From: a virus
Reading direction: 5' to 3' (one strand)
Virus record (IMG/VR): IMGVR_UViG_3300050132_000504
Span: 62,001-126,000 of that record
DNA length: 64,000 bases
The notes beneath the pieces were generated by a model. That model was not told where the DNA came from. It did not search any database and saw only the letters and a list, made by a program, of their open reading frames with translations. The translations under genes were made by a program, and so were the position numbers. Below, one piece after another: positions 26,050 to 34,321 of the stretch (the stretch's first letter is position 1; each line of letters starts with the position of its first letter).

Positions 26050-26508
26050 ATGAATACTGGTCTACTCAATTCCTTTGCCAGCATGGTTAAGGGCAGCATT
26101 CTTGTCACCGATGCGATCAAGGCTGCCTTTTCCAAGTTCGAGGGTGGAATCCCTTCGGATGACCAAGTGCTGGTCGCCATCAGTGAGGTCGTCTTCACTG
26201 TCACCCTGAACAAGGATGCACGCCAAGTGCTGTCCTTCTACCTGATCCAGCTCTACGCCAACCAACTGTTCATCAGCGATCCGAGCAGTGAGTTCGGTGT
26301 CTGCATGCGCATCGCGCGCAGGGAGATCGACACGCTGCTGAGCTTCTCGGTCCTCGACCGTATCGCCAAATACGTCTGGGAGCATCGGGAACAGTTCCTC
26401 ATGCTCTGGACGGTGTTCGCCGAGAACTCCGCTGCTCATCCGGAAAGCACCTCAGACATCCTGGGAGCAACACTGACTGAAAGCATCCAGCTCCTTGAGG
26501 CTGCCTGA
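26050..26508 (+). CDS. Hypothetical helical protein
   Basis: 152 residues, mostly helical with hydrophobic faces (MVKGSILVTDAIKAAF, VLSFYLIQLYANQLF). No signal peptide and no recognised domain. Its stop overlaps the next ATG by one base (TGATG), so the two are coupled. Confidence 0.55.
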   Translation: MNTGLLNSFASMVKGSILVTDAIKAAFSKFEGGIPSDDQVLVAISEVVFTVTLNKDARQVLSFYLIQLYANQLFISDPSSEFGVCMRIARREIDTLLSFSVLDRIAKYVWEHREQFLMLWTVFAENSAAHPESTSDILGATLTESIQLLEAA

Positions 26509-26885
26509 TGCCCAGCGACTTCAACGACTTCGAGTGCAATGACTTCGAGAAGCTGTTGTTTGCTGATCCCGGCTCGACCGGCGCCTGCAAGCTGATCGTT
26601 GCCTACCATCCTGGATTTCCATTGGCTCTGGGCCGGATCGAGTGTGCGTCCGGCCTGCCCATCGATGTCCGGGTCAATGTCCTTGAATCGACGCCTGTGC
26701 TGCACACAGCCGAGCTGGTATTCACCGGCAAGACCACTGATCTTTGTGAGCTGCAGATGCGGCTTACACAGTGGGCTGCTCAGTTTCCGCATATTCCACC
26801 CATGCCTGAGGAGGCGTTGTATGCAAGGGACAATCCGTCTGCCCCGTTCGGTCCTCCCGAGGGAGTTGACCAGTCCGGAGTCTGA
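26508..26885 (+). CDS. Hypothetical protein
   Basis: 125 residues beginning MPSDFNDFECNDFEKLLF. Coupled to the gene before it. Acidic, with a Pro-rich end. No family recognised. Confidence 0.5.
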   Translation: MPSDFNDFECNDFEKLLFADPGSTGACKLIVAYHPGFPLALGRIECASGLPIDVRVNVLESTPVLHTAELVFTGKTTDLCELQMRLTQWAAQFPHIPPMPEEALYARDNPSAPFGPPEGVDQSGV

Positions 26886-27165
26886 CCTCACCAAGCTGGT
26901 TATCTTTGCCGGCGACATGAGGCCTGACGAACCGAACCGCCAGGTGATTGTGGCCAAGACCAGGGACTTCCTGCGTCGTGCCTGCCACAGCTACCGCCCA
27001 TCTTTCGGCAACCTCGAAGTGGTTTGCCGTTCTGGTGAGGACAACCAAGGCAAGCCATATCGTGGCGATGCCTGTGCCCAATGCCAGGTTGGACAGTTCT
27101 CTTCCAACATGGTGTTCGTTGGCGCCATCGCTCCGGCTCCTCGGAGACCTCAAGCTCACCAGTAA
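26821..27165 (+). CDS. Hypothetical protein overlapping its neighbour
   Basis: 114 residues from the ATG at 26821 behind GAGGAGG. It overlaps the previous gene by 65 bases in another frame, but the sequence after it (DLTKLVIFAGDMRPDEPN, ACAQCQVGQF) is clearly protein-like. The CAQC pair could bind metal. Function unknown. Confidence 0.5.
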   Translation: MQGTIRLPRSVLPRELTSPESDLTKLVIFAGDMRPDEPNRQVIVAKTRDFLRRACHSYRPSFGNLEVVCRSGEDNQGKPYRGDACAQCQVGQFSSNMVFVGAIAPAPRRPQAHQ

Positions 27166-27231
27166 CTGCCTCGGTCTTCGCCGATGCACAACCTCAACCA
27201 ACAACGCAAATGCCCAAAGGAGGGCAATCAA

Positions 27232-27717
27232 ATGGCCAGCTCTTTTGTTAGCCGCCAGCGCAATCAGCAGCGCAATACGCCGCCCGTGGCGATCAAGCCG
27301 TTCGTCCGTGCCGCGCAGAACTTCGCACTTCAGACCAAGCAGAACCGTGAGATTCTGGATGGCCAGGGTCTGTCCGTGGGCACCGAGGTGTACACCGAGA
27401 TCCGGATGCAGGGCACCGTGCTCGCCGTCCGTGACGAGGGCATCGAGGACGAGTTCGGTCGTCAGTACATCGGCCTCGTGATCCAGATCAATCCCGACAA
27501 GGACCGGTTCGTTCAGACCGCCGACCCCACCCTGCATGCCCAGATTCTGGCGCTGAAGCAGGGCGATCTGGTCTATGTGACCAGCGAGTGGCATCGCAAC
27601 TCCAGTGGCCGCGGATTCCATGCGCGCGCCAAGACCATTACGGTCCTGGCGCCGGCGTCCACGCCCGGTCCGGTCGCCGTCGAATCCACTGCCGACGCAT
27701 TGGCATCTGCAGCCTAA
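27232..27717 (+). CDS. Possible OB-fold-like protein
   Basis: 161 residues from the ATG at 27232 behind GGAGGG. After a basic Gln/Arg-rich N-terminus, a run of beta-like segments (GTEVYTEIRMQGTVLAV, RQYIGLVIQINPD, GDLVYVTSEWHRNSSGRG) has the feel of an OB or small barrel fold. Ends in an Ala/Pro-rich tail as single-stranded DNA-binding proteins often do. That role is a guess. Confidence 0.5.
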   Translation: MASSFVSRQRNQQRNTPPVAIKPFVRAAQNFALQTKQNREILDGQGLSVGTEVYTEIRMQGTVLAVRDEGIEDEFGRQYIGLVIQINPDKDRFVQTADPTLHAQILALKQGDLVYVTSEWHRNSSGRGFHARAKTITVLAPASTPGPVAVESTADALASAA

Positions 27718-28195
27718 TCTCCTGCGGATTCAATCCCGCATCGAGGTTCTGGTTTTTGCACGTGAGATGTCGGGACATCCCTAGAGTTCCGATCGAGTCT
27801 TGATACTTTCGACACACTTTGCCTTTTTTCTGGTCTGGGATTTCCCGCTCTAGTATAGGCAAATATGTCCCAAGTGGTTAATTCACGATTCCGTTAATCG
27901 CTAAATGGAGCGATTGATGTCCCGACAAGCGGCAGGATTCCACCGGCTGATGGCCTACTCGACCATTCACCGGCGTGATTCGACCGATTCGCGCTGAATG
28001 TACCTCTCATTGGAGCGAAGATGTCCCGAGCACCGCCCGCTTAACGCATCACGGATGTTCTGAAGCAATACCATGTGCGTTTCACGATGTTGAACACCGC
28101 CTGTTCGGCCACAGCGTGCCGGTGTGCGGCGTAGGCAGCCTGCCGAAGGAGATGGATTATGCGCTTGTAGCCAAAGACTACAGCATGGACGGAAC
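27718..28195 (+). promoter_or_regulatory. Non-coding region with iteron-like repeats
   Basis: No gene seen. ATGTCCC-type repeats recur: GATGTCGGGACATC (27764, a palindrome), ATGTCCCAA (27865), and a longer pair TGGAGCGATTGATGTCCCGA (27906-27925) and TGGAGCGAAGATGTCCCGA (28011-28029). AATCGCT/AGCGATT (27896-27915) is a hairpin. A CTAGTATAGG motif lies at 27850. Candidate control region or origin. Confidence 0.45.
27850..27859. promoter_or_regulatory. CTAGTATAGG motif, copy 4
   Basis: Same ten bases as the three copies in the left arm and in the same orientation, but here among rightward genes. That weakens the view that the motif is simply a leftward -10 box and favours a protein-binding site. 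Confidence 0.35.
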
Positions 28196-28232
28196 AGGCT
28201 GGTCGAAAGGCCAGCCTGCCATGCCTTTGGTA
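28196..28232 (+). promoter_or_regulatory. Hairpin plus CTTTGGTA motif
   Basis: AGGCTGG/CCAGCCT (28196-28217) is a 7-bp hairpin followed after seven bases by CTTTGGTA (28225-28232), 54 bases before the GTG at 28286. Same layout as at 18791-18826 on the other strand. Confidence 0.45.
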
Positions 28233-28285
28233 CTTTCATGAGTTTCTGCACACTGGACTTGAAGTTACAACTTCAGGAGAAATGC

Positions 28286-28945
28286 GTGCCAGTATCCAGA
28301 ACCAGAACGCCCAAGAAGAACAGAAACAACCTCGCACCCAAGAGCAAGGAAGCCCAGCGCAAGATCCGTCGCTGGTCGTTTGTGGTCGAAGTCACCGTGG
28401 GTGATACCACGAAGACCTTCCAGCCACCGGCTCTGACCATCGGCAACCTGGGTTCGGCGCGCGCCGCTGCCGAGACCATTCGCGCCGACATTGCCTCGCT
28501 CGACCAGTTCAAGGATGCCAAGGTGGTTGTTAAGCCCAGGGCTGAAGAAACGGTCAGCCTCACCATCCTGAACCAGATCAACGGGCTCAACGAGCAGTCC
28601 AGACTGCTTACCTTCGCACTGAAGCGGGCCGTCACCGATGTCGTCAAGCTCGACACGGTCGGCTGTCCCTGCCACGAGATCGAGGACGAAGCTGCTCGTC
28701 AGGTCGAATTCGACCGCCATGTCACGGAACGCCTCGGCAAGTACGTGATGGAGGAACAGCAAGCCATGCGCCGTCAACAGATGATCGATGCAGGCATCGA
28801 CCCCGATCAGGTGCTCAACAACCAGCTTCCTGCCGAGCAAGTTCCGGCCGAGTTCCAAGCAGCGCCAGCCGTCGAAGAAGCTCCCGCCGAACATGTCAAC
28901 ACAGATCCTTTCCCCGACGGGGAGTTCGGTAAAGAGGCCGCCTGA
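28286..28945 (+). CDS. Basic-start, Glu/Ala-tailed hypothetical protein
   Basis: 219 residues from a GTG at 28286 behind AGGAG. Basic N-terminus (PVSRTRTPKKNRNN), a folded centre with DTTKTFQPPALTIGN and a CPCHEIEDE motif, and an Ala/Glu/Pro-rich tail. No family recognised. A 17-codon ORF overlaps its stop (28945-28998). Confidence 0.55.
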   Translation: MPVSRTRTPKKNRNNLAPKSKEAQRKIRRWSFVVEVTVGDTTKTFQPPALTIGNLGSARAAAETIRADIASLDQFKDAKVVVKPRAEETVSLTILNQINGLNEQSRLLTFALKRAVTDVVKLDTVGCPCHEIEDEAARQVEFDRHVTERLGKYVMEEQQAMRRQQMIDAGIDPDQVLNNQLPAEQVPAEFQAAPAVEEAPAEHVNTDPFPDGEFGKEAA

Positions 28946-29005
28946 TGGCCGAGTTCGCTCCGATCGAGCGGATGATCAATACCGATTGCACTAGGTAGTT
29001 CCCCT

Positions 29006-29037
29006 GAGCCCCGGCCAATGGTCGGGGCTCTTATTGT
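29006..29037 (+). terminator. Rho-independent terminator
   Basis: GAGCCCCG and CGGGGCTC form an 8-bp GC-rich stem around a nine-base loop, followed by TTATTGT. It closes the transcript of the gene at 28286. Confidence 0.75.
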
Positions 29038-29057
29038 GGAGTCATAAGAGGAGCAGC

Positions 29058-29534
29058 ATGGCCGCAGTCATCACCGCAGAGGTTTCTACGCCCTGGTTAC
29101 AACAGGCGGGCCTCAAGATTCGCTCCTGGCACGGAACGGGCATGAGCACGTTCAACGCCTGGCGCCAGCATCGGGATCAGGATGCTCTTGAAAAGGCTCT
29201 GGCCCGAATCATCGAGACAGCCAATGGCCACCAGGCCAAGGGACTACCCAAAGGATCGCCTGCGTACTTTGCCCTGCGGGACAAAGCCACGGCCAAGATC
29301 GACACCTTCTGCAAGAAGTGGAATGTTGATCGGACTGTTATCGAGGCGGAAGCACCCGCACTCAGGGAGATGTATGCCCTGACCATTCCGGACAAGCAGG
29401 CACCTGCAAGTCTCAAACTGCTGGCTGCCTTCCTGGGAGGGATTCTTTCCCTTGTCCTGATTGGCGCGGCGTCTGGCCTCGTCAATGTCGGCCATAACTG
29501 GGTGATGCATCTCTTCACCCATGTCATTCACTAG
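29058..29534 (+). CDS. Hypothetical protein with C-terminal membrane anchor
   Basis: 158 residues from the ATG at 29058. A charged cytoplasmic domain (about 1-120) is followed by one transmembrane segment near the end (LAAFLGGILSLVLIGAASGLV) and a short His-containing tail. Tail-anchored topology. Function unknown. Confidence 0.55.
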   Translation: MAAVITAEVSTPWLQQAGLKIRSWHGTGMSTFNAWRQHRDQDALEKALARIIETANGHQAKGLPKGSPAYFALRDKATAKIDTFCKKWNVDRTVIEAEAPALREMYALTIPDKQAPASLKLLAAFLGGILSLVLIGAASGLVNVGHNWVMHLFTHVIH

Positions 29535-29543
29535 GAGCTGAAC

Positions 29544-29819
29544 GTGTTCGGATTTCATCGCAGGCCCAAGTGCTCATGCACAGGAGACCATTGGAGTTGG
29601 CCAACCACTCGCGCCCACGAGAACTTTCATGGACAGGTGGTGACAACAACCACCTGCCTGAAGCACGGCACCGTGCGTCTCTACAACTTCGATGAAATGC
29701 GAGTTGCAACCATGGCCGAGGAATATGCGGTCCTGGAAGAGATTCAAGCGTATCTCAACCGGCATCATCAGGAAGGAACCCATGCCAATCTGGCTATTGT
29801 GGCTCCTGCCGTCGTATGA
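29544..29819 (+). CDS. Small Cys/His-containing protein
   Basis: 91 residues with a GTG start. The N-terminus FHRRPKCSCTGDHWSW and a later CLKHG supply Cys and His residues for a possible zinc site. The C-terminal half is helical. Unknown function. Confidence 0.5.
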   Translation: MFGFHRRPKCSCTGDHWSWPTTRAHENFHGQVVTTTTCLKHGTVRLYNFDEMRVATMAEEYAVLEEIQAYLNRHHQEGTHANLAIVAPAVV

Positions 29820-30111
29820 AGCAGGATTCTGGTCCGCCCTCATTGCCGGCAAGCTCCGCGACCGTGGCAAGACCCGAGAGCTCCTTGTCTACGGACGTCC
29901 CGCACGGACGTGTCTGCCGATCCTTGATGAGCGGCTCCGCAAAGCTGCGGGAACACCGACGAAGTCGCAGGCACTCGTGGCCCGATGGATTACCACCAGC
30001 TTGCGTTGGCTTGCGAATACCCGAGCCATGGAATACGCAATTCTGCTCGGCCTGAAACGGGTCTGGCCAAAAGGCCAGACCATTTGCACGGAGGTAAAGC
30101 TGTGCCTGTAG
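29782..30111 (+). CDS. Hypothetical protein
   Basis: 109 residues from the ATG at 29782 behind GGAAGGAA. Hydrophobic N-terminus (MPIWLLWLLPSYEAGFWSA), then basic. Overlaps its neighbours at both ends. A 9-bp hairpin GGTCTGGCC/GGCCAGACC with an AAAA loop (30060-30081) lies inside its 3' coding part. Confidence 0.45.
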   Translation: MPIWLLWLLPSYEAGFWSALIAGKLRDRGKTRELLVYGRPARTCLPILDERLRKAAGTPTKSQALVARWITTSLRWLANTRAMEYAILLGLKRVWPKGQTICTEVKLCL

Positions 30112-30215
30112 GCTTCAAGATCGCATTACTGCTGTCCTTCGTAGCCATGTACGCCTTCTGCATGTACAAAGCTCGCCACTGTGAGGAGAACACGGATGAT
30201 TCTGACCCCGTCTAA
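30102..30215 (+). CDS. Small membrane protein
   Basis: 37 residues from a GTG at 30102 behind GGAGG. One transmembrane helix (FKIALLLSFVAMYAFCMY) and an acidic tail. Function unknown. Confidence 0.45.
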   Translation: MPVGFKIALLLSFVAMYAFCMYKARHCEENTDDSDPV

Positions 30216-30543
30216 TACCGGTAACGTCGCGGCCGGTGTCGGTGTCGGCATCTTCGCCTGGGGCGCCTTCCTGAAGGCAGACAAGATTCCCTGGATTCAG
30301 AAGCTGCTGACCACCAAACGCAAGGACGCAACCCTGAAGTGGATCGACAAGAACAAGGGCATCAGCCTGCTCGGGCTGGAGACCATCAACTTCGGCATTC
30401 ACGGGATCACCGAAGCCAATTCGGTCATGTTTGCGCTCGGCAATACGTTGCTGAATGTGCTCATGCTTTGGGTCTACCTACCTTTCCGGCGGATGAAGCT
30501 CAACAAAGAACACACTCAGAGCGTATTGAAGGGAACCGCATAG
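30196..30543 (+). CDS. Membrane protein
   Basis: 115 residues from the ATG at 30196 behind GAGGAG. One Gly/Val-rich segment near the start (NVAAGVGVGIFAWGAFL) and one hydrophobic segment near residue 90 (ALGNTLLNVLMLWVYLPF). Basic end. Unknown function. Confidence 0.5.
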   Translation: MILTPSNTGNVAAGVGVGIFAWGAFLKADKIPWIQKLLTTKRKDATLKWIDKNKGISLLGLETINFGIHGITEANSVMFALGNTLLNVLMLWVYLPFRRMKLNKEHTQSVLKGTA

Positions 30544-31166
30544 TGACCTATCCCTCCAAAAGACGACTGCGTTCTTCCACAAAAGGCTTTGTTGGCAATT
30601 TCATCGGCAAGCTGGAAGTCATTTGCAAAGGCGGAAAGAACAAGCGAAACGAACAGCTTTGGAATTGCAAATGTTCCTGTGGAAACGCAACCACAGCTTC
30701 AACAAGCCAGCTGGTAAATGGACAAAAGAAGAGCTGCGGTTGTCTTAACAGGTCGGGAAACCCACTTAGAGGTAAACCTCGTCCTTCCGCCAGCCTTGGC
30801 GAGGGAATTGCGGCTCGTAACAAGCTGATCGCACATTACAAACGGCAAGCTAAAAGCCGAGGTTACCTGTGGAATTTGTCCCAAAATCAATGCCTCGAAC
30901 TCTTTGCCGGCGATTGCTACTACTGTGGCTGTGTTCCAGCTCAGAAGTTCACCACAGGAGTTTCCAACTCCTTCACGGGTGCTTTCGTTTATAACGGCAT
31001 CGATCGCTGGAACAATGACCTCGGCTATGAGCCCGACAATGTCGTATCGTGCTGTGGCAAATGCAATGAGGCCAAAAGCACGCTATCAGGCGACGATTTC
31101 ATCGCCTGGGTTCTTCGAGTTCATCACCATTTGCATTCAACTGTTCTCAAAAGAGAGGCAGCATGA
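30543..31166 (+). CDS. HNH homing endonuclease with Cys-rich N-terminal module
   Basis: 207 residues with a GTG start overlapping the previous stop (TAGTG). The N-terminal half has the CxCG/KSCGC module (WNCKCSCGNAT, KKSCGCL) common in free-standing phage endonucleases. The C-terminal half is the nuclease: CYYCG, then YNGIDRWNNDLGYEPDN and VVSCCGKCNEAKSTLS. It probably cuts DNA to spread its own gene. A relative lies at 39613. Confidence 0.85.
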   Translation: MTYPSKRRLRSSTKGFVGNFIGKLEVICKGGKNKRNEQLWNCKCSCGNATTASTSQLVNGQKKSCGCLNRSGNPLRGKPRPSASLGEGIAARNKLIAHYKRQAKSRGYLWNLSQNQCLELFAGDCYYCGCVPAQKFTTGVSNSFTGAFVYNGIDRWNNDLGYEPDNVVSCCGKCNEAKSTLSGDDFIAWVLRVHHHLHSTVLKREAA

Positions 31167-31327
31167 CCAAGCTCTCAATTCTTGCAATCTTGTCACTCGC
31201 CTTCATCGGAGTGACCCGTCTTGCTCAATTCGTTTTGTCCTTGTTCGTCATCGTGTTCTTCGGATTCACGACGTTCGAGCTCATCCGTACATTCAGACAG
31301 CCGGCTCGCAGACAGCAAGCCGCGTAG
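31163..31327 (+). CDS. Small membrane protein
   Basis: 54 residues; its ATG overlaps the endonuclease stop (ATGA). Hydrophobic almost throughout (LSILAILSLAFIGVTRLAQF, FVIVFFGFTTFEL) with a basic C-terminus. Function unknown. Confidence 0.5.
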   Translation: MTKLSILAILSLAFIGVTRLAQFVLSLFVIVFFGFTTFELIRTFRQPARRQQAA

Positions 31328-31350
31328 CACCCGTCCTGGAGGGACGCACC

Positions 31351-31587
31351 ATGAAGCTGATCTTTGGATTCCTGCTGTTTGTTGCCATCGTCGCCATCAC
31401 AGGCGGGCTCTACCTGATCATCCGCAAGGAAGACGACAAGAAGTGTGACCTGCAGCGCCTGTACTCCCTACCCAGCCAGATCGCCCGGCGCGTGCAATCG
31501 CTCGGTGACTATCTGTTCAGCCTCTTCTGTTCCAAGCCAGAGGCCAACAACGAGCATCCGACAGCCGGAGTAACTGCCGCGGCATAG
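31351..31587 (+). CDS. Small membrane protein
   Basis: 78 residues from the ATG at 31351 behind GGAGGG. N-terminal hydrophobic anchor (KLIFGFLLFVAIVAITGGLY), then a charged tail. Unknown function. Confidence 0.55.
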   Translation: MKLIFGFLLFVAIVAITGGLYLIIRKEDDKKCDLQRLYSLPSQIARRVQSLGDYLFSLFCSKPEANNEHPTAGVTAAA

Positions 31588-31605
31588 CCCCGGCCTGGAG
31601 TTGAA

Positions 31606-32043
31606 GTGAATCAGCCAGCCAAGAAGTTGGATCAGTACGCCGTTCAATGGCAAACCAGCATGAACAACAGTCGTGTCGAAGACTATCTGGACAACGCAAA
31701 TAACATCAAGCATGATTCTGATCGTCCAGCTCGTCTCAAGGCATTCCTCTGTGTTCTCTGCCACTATCTTGGATCGGGCATTGGCGGAGCTGCCATGACT
31801 ACGCGGCCCTGCGCCATCTGTCACAAAGACGTGCTCTATGGCAGCACCTGCACAGACGTTCTCTGTGATGAATGTGCCAGGCTTCACGACCTGTGCAAGC
31901 ACTGCGGGGCTGACAGAGAACTGCGCCGCAACAGACGCAAGTTCGCCTGGATCACTCCAGAACCGAGAGGGACTGTCCCCGCCAAGGGTGTGGTCCAAAT
32001 GGCTCCGATGATGCTCTTGCCTCGGAGGAACTCATGCGAGTAG
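31606..32043 (+). CDS. Zinc-ribbon-like protein
   Basis: 145 residues with a GTG start at 31606. The middle carries a Cys pattern typical of treble-clef or ribbon folds: RPCAICHKDV, LCDECARLHDLCKHCGAD. Likely binds two zinc ions. The partner is unknown. Its end overlaps the DUF4326-Lar gene by 10 bases. Confidence 0.6.
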   Translation: MNQPAKKLDQYAVQWQTSMNNSRVEDYLDNANNIKHDSDRPARLKAFLCVLCHYLGSGIGGAAMTTRPCAICHKDVLYGSTCTDVLCDECARLHDLCKHCGADRELRRNRRKFAWITPEPRGTVPAKGVVQMAPMMLLPRRNSCE

Positions 32044-32561
32044 TTCACTGCAAGCGCGAACCGTCCACCAAGTACATTGGTCGCGGCAGCATCTACGGCA
32101 ATCCGTTCACGCACCTGCCCGTTGGCAGCACCAAGGCATCTGTTCAGGTTGGATCGATCGACGAAGCAGTCGACTCTTTCGAGGAGTGGCTGCGTGGCGA
32201 TCCGAAGTGGGCCCATGTCGAACCCAAGCGCAGGCTTCAGATCCTGCAAGCTCTATCCACAGATGGGACATTCAAAGACGACGACATTCTCGGCTGCTTC
32301 TGTCGGCCGGCGCATCGCTGTCATGGCGATGTGCTCGACAAGCTCTGGCAGGAGATTCACTTCGACATTACAGACGGCCGCAATCGCTATGTGCCATGCC
32401 CCGTCTGTCACAGCGTCGTCGGAATGGGCATCAGCACACGCAACGGTTATCAGTTTGTTCGCTGCACATCCTGCGATCACGAAGGTCCAATGATCCAGTG
32501 CATTCAACCGTCCTCCGGTATAGACAAACTGACGTTCGATGCCTGGAACCAGCAGAGCTAA
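32034..32561 (+). CDS. DUF4326 domain fused to Lar-like zinc ribbon
   Basis: 175 residues. N-terminal part (1-105) follows DUF4326: KYIGRGSIYGNPF, a central EEWLRG, then LGCFCRPAHRCHGDVL. C-terminal part (about 118-175) looks like the Lar restriction-alleviation zinc ribbon: CPVCHS, then VRCTSCDHEGP and a final FDAWNQQ. DUF4326 proteins are small phage proteins of unknown activity; Lar proteins weaken host type I restriction. The fusion suggests a counter-defence role, which is inference. Confidence 0.7.
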   Translation: MRVVHCKREPSTKYIGRGSIYGNPFTHLPVGSTKASVQVGSIDEAVDSFEEWLRGDPKWAHVEPKRRLQILQALSTDGTFKDDDILGCFCRPAHRCHGDVLDKLWQEIHFDITDGRNRYVPCPVCHSVVGMGISTRNGYQFVRCTSCDHEGPMIQCIQPSSGIDKLTFDAWNQQS

Positions 32562-32573
32562 CTCAGGTATTCG

Positions 32574-32708
32574 TTGAAGGCATTCGCGTTCCTTTTCACG
32601 CTCATCCTTGCACTCGGCGCAGCCGTGTGCCTGTGCATGGTCAGCTCCGCTCGTCTGAAACGTCAAGTTTCGGAGCTGGCTGCCTTGCGTCCAGCGGAGG
32701 CTCTATGA
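32574..32708 (+). CDS. Small membrane or lipoprotein-like peptide
   Basis: 44 residues from a TTG at 32574. One hydrophobic helix (FAFLFTLILALGAAVCLCMV) containing a lipobox-like LGAAVC, then a basic tail. Its stop overlaps the next ATG (ATGA). No strong ribosome site. Confidence 0.4.
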   Translation: MKAFAFLFTLILALGAAVCLCMVSSARLKRQVSELAALRPAEAL

Positions 32709-33133
32709 AACCAATCGTCATGTTATGGGCCGCCGCGATTGCGATTGTCGGTAGTTGTTTATTCTGGCGCAACCGAAGGCGCTACCGTCGGAAGGCATTC
32801 CTGTGGGTTGCCATGAAGTCCGCGGTCGAGCTGCTCATCCTGTTTCTTGTTGCAGCTCTCATGCCGGCGCTCCTGATCGTGTGGCTTGTCGTCTGGGTCA
32901 CCCGACCCATCAAGACGCCCTGGGTTCGCACCATTGTCGGTGTGCTCAGTGGCGTTGTGTTCGGGATATTTTCCAGCTTCGCGCTGGAGGCGCTGATCTT
33001 CTTTGGCATCTTCGCCATCGATCTGAAGACAGGCGCCCACGACGGCGGCTTCCTGCATTGCTGGAAGCGTGCCCGCGAGGAAGATGCCGATCGCCACTCA
33101 ACCATGCTGGTGCCTGAAGCGAAGGCCGCATAG
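32705..33133 (+). CDS. Multi-span membrane protein
   Basis: 142 residues from the ATG at 32705. About four hydrophobic segments (IVMLWAAAIAIVGSCLF, LLILFLVAALMPALLIVW, IVGVLSGVVFGIFSSFAL, ALIFFGIFAI) with Arg-rich loops. Function unknown. Confidence 0.55.
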   Translation: MKPIVMLWAAAIAIVGSCLFWRNRRRYRRKAFLWVAMKSAVELLILFLVAALMPALLIVWLVVWVTRPIKTPWVRTIVGVLSGVVFGIFSSFALEALIFFGIFAIDLKTGAHDGGFLHCWKRAREEDADRHSTMLVPEAKAA

Positions 33134-33457
33134 GAGCTTCCCTCTATTCAGCCTGCAGCCCATCCATCCTACTGTAGACACAGCTTGAGACGCACCAACG
33201 AACACATCATGCAGTGGCAATGATCCCAGCGCCACGCCTCAGTCCTCGAGGGTGTCCGGTGTTCGACTCGGCTTTAACAAGACGCCCGTAAAACGGCAGA
33301 TCCAGCACGACTGGGACCTACAGCGAGTATGCCAGGTTCAGGACACACAGATTGCCTGAAGCTGTCCTAAGCTTACCGACTGCCAGAGAATTGCTGGACA
33401 TCAAAGTGGGCGGCGTTGGAAGGCGCCGCCCGCTGAGAGAGCGAGGAGCATTCGGCT
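33134..33457 (+). other. Non-coding spacer with strong hairpin
   Basis: No gene seen. GGGCGGCG/CGCCGCCC (33408-33431) is a perfect 8-bp GC stem 27 bases before the next start. The rest shows weak repeats only. Confidence 0.4.
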
Positions 33458-33700
33458 ATGAGAATCGATATTGACACAGCGAGGAAGAAGCCCTCGCGGA
33501 TCAACCTCAAACGGCATGGGACCGCATTCAAGCACCTTCTGTGCCTGATTGGCTGCATTGGGGCAGCCATCACACTGCACTTCGGAGTGCTGCTCATCTT
33601 CCCGAACATGCCGTTCTTACTGGCGCTGGTGTTGCTGATCGTTCTCATCTTCGCGTGTGTTTACGGGTATCTCTACCGGGAAACGAGGCCAGCCCAATGA
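33458..33700 (+). CDS. Small membrane protein
   Basis: 80 residues. Basic N-terminus (TARKKPSRINLKRHG) then two transmembrane helices (LLCLIGCIGAAITLHFG, FLLALVLLIVLIFACVYGY). The end overlaps the next ATG. Function unknown. Confidence 0.55.
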   Translation: MRIDIDTARKKPSRINLKRHGTAFKHLLCLIGCIGAAITLHFGVLLIFPNMPFLLALVLLIVLIFACVYGYLYRETRPAQ

Positions 33701-33801
33701 CCTGGCCCGAAGCATTTCTAGGAGCTTTCATCGTTGTGGCCGCTGTCCTTTTCTTTGGATTTGTCACAGACGCAATCAAAATCAACATCGGCGGAAGATA
33801 G
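33697..33801 (+). CDS. Small membrane protein
   Basis: 34 residues, ATG overlapping the previous stop (ATGA). One hydrophobic helix (AFLGAFIVVAAVLFFGFV). Unknown function. Confidence 0.45.
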   Translation: MTWPEAFLGAFIVVAAVLFFGFVTDAIKINIGGR

Positions 33802-33817
33802 CCGAAATGGAGACTTC

Positions 33818-34318
33818 ATGAGCCAGGGTAAAGGCATTTCAGACGCCGTCCGTGAATCGATCCGCGACTGGATCACTCCAGACGTGGCTGAGAAGATTCG
33901 CATCGCAGCGAAGACGGACTACCACAACTTCATATACCAGCTACGAGACGCCAAGAGCTGGGTTCGTCGTGTCCGCCGTGGCATTGCCAACGGCTGGGAG
34001 CGGGACTACGACTGCAAGCAGATTCCCGGCGGCCGGGTGGGCCTGCGGGTCCACACTGACTCGGCCGATCGCTACATCAAGTACGTCACCTTCCGCGTCG
34101 ACGGCAAGCTGATCGGCGGCGGAGTAGTCAACGTGCCCAGTGTTCTGGTCGGACAAGCAAGTCTGATGGGCCGCAGAATCCAGAACGCATCGTTCGCGGC
34201 AACTGAGGCAACGCCGCGGTTCCGTCCATTCACAGCCAGCGAGCTTGCCAAGCTGACCACCGAATTGGAGTACGGTGACAGCGGCATTATCGACAGCATG
34301 TTCGAGGAAAGAGCCTAG
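33818..34318 (+). CDS. Hypothetical protein
   Basis: 166 residues from the ATG at 33818. Alpha/beta mix (IRDWITPDVAEKIRIAA, VGLRVHTDSADRYIKYVTF), ends acidic. Three bases before the DUF2135-like gene, so they are probably one operon. No family recognised. Confidence 0.55.
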   Translation: MSQGKGISDAVRESIRDWITPDVAEKIRIAAKTDYHNFIYQLRDAKSWVRRVRRGIANGWERDYDCKQIPGGRVGLRVHTDSADRYIKYVTFRVDGKLIGGGVVNVPSVLVGQASLMGRRIQNASFAATEATPRFRPFTASELAKLTTELEYGDSGIIDSMFEERA

Positions 34319-34321
34319 CCA

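Noticed and set aside
26599-26820. Upstream part of the open frame ending at 27165
   Set aside because: Overlaps the coupled gene 26508-26885 and looks like its shadow. The ATG at 26821 with GAGGAGG is the likely start.
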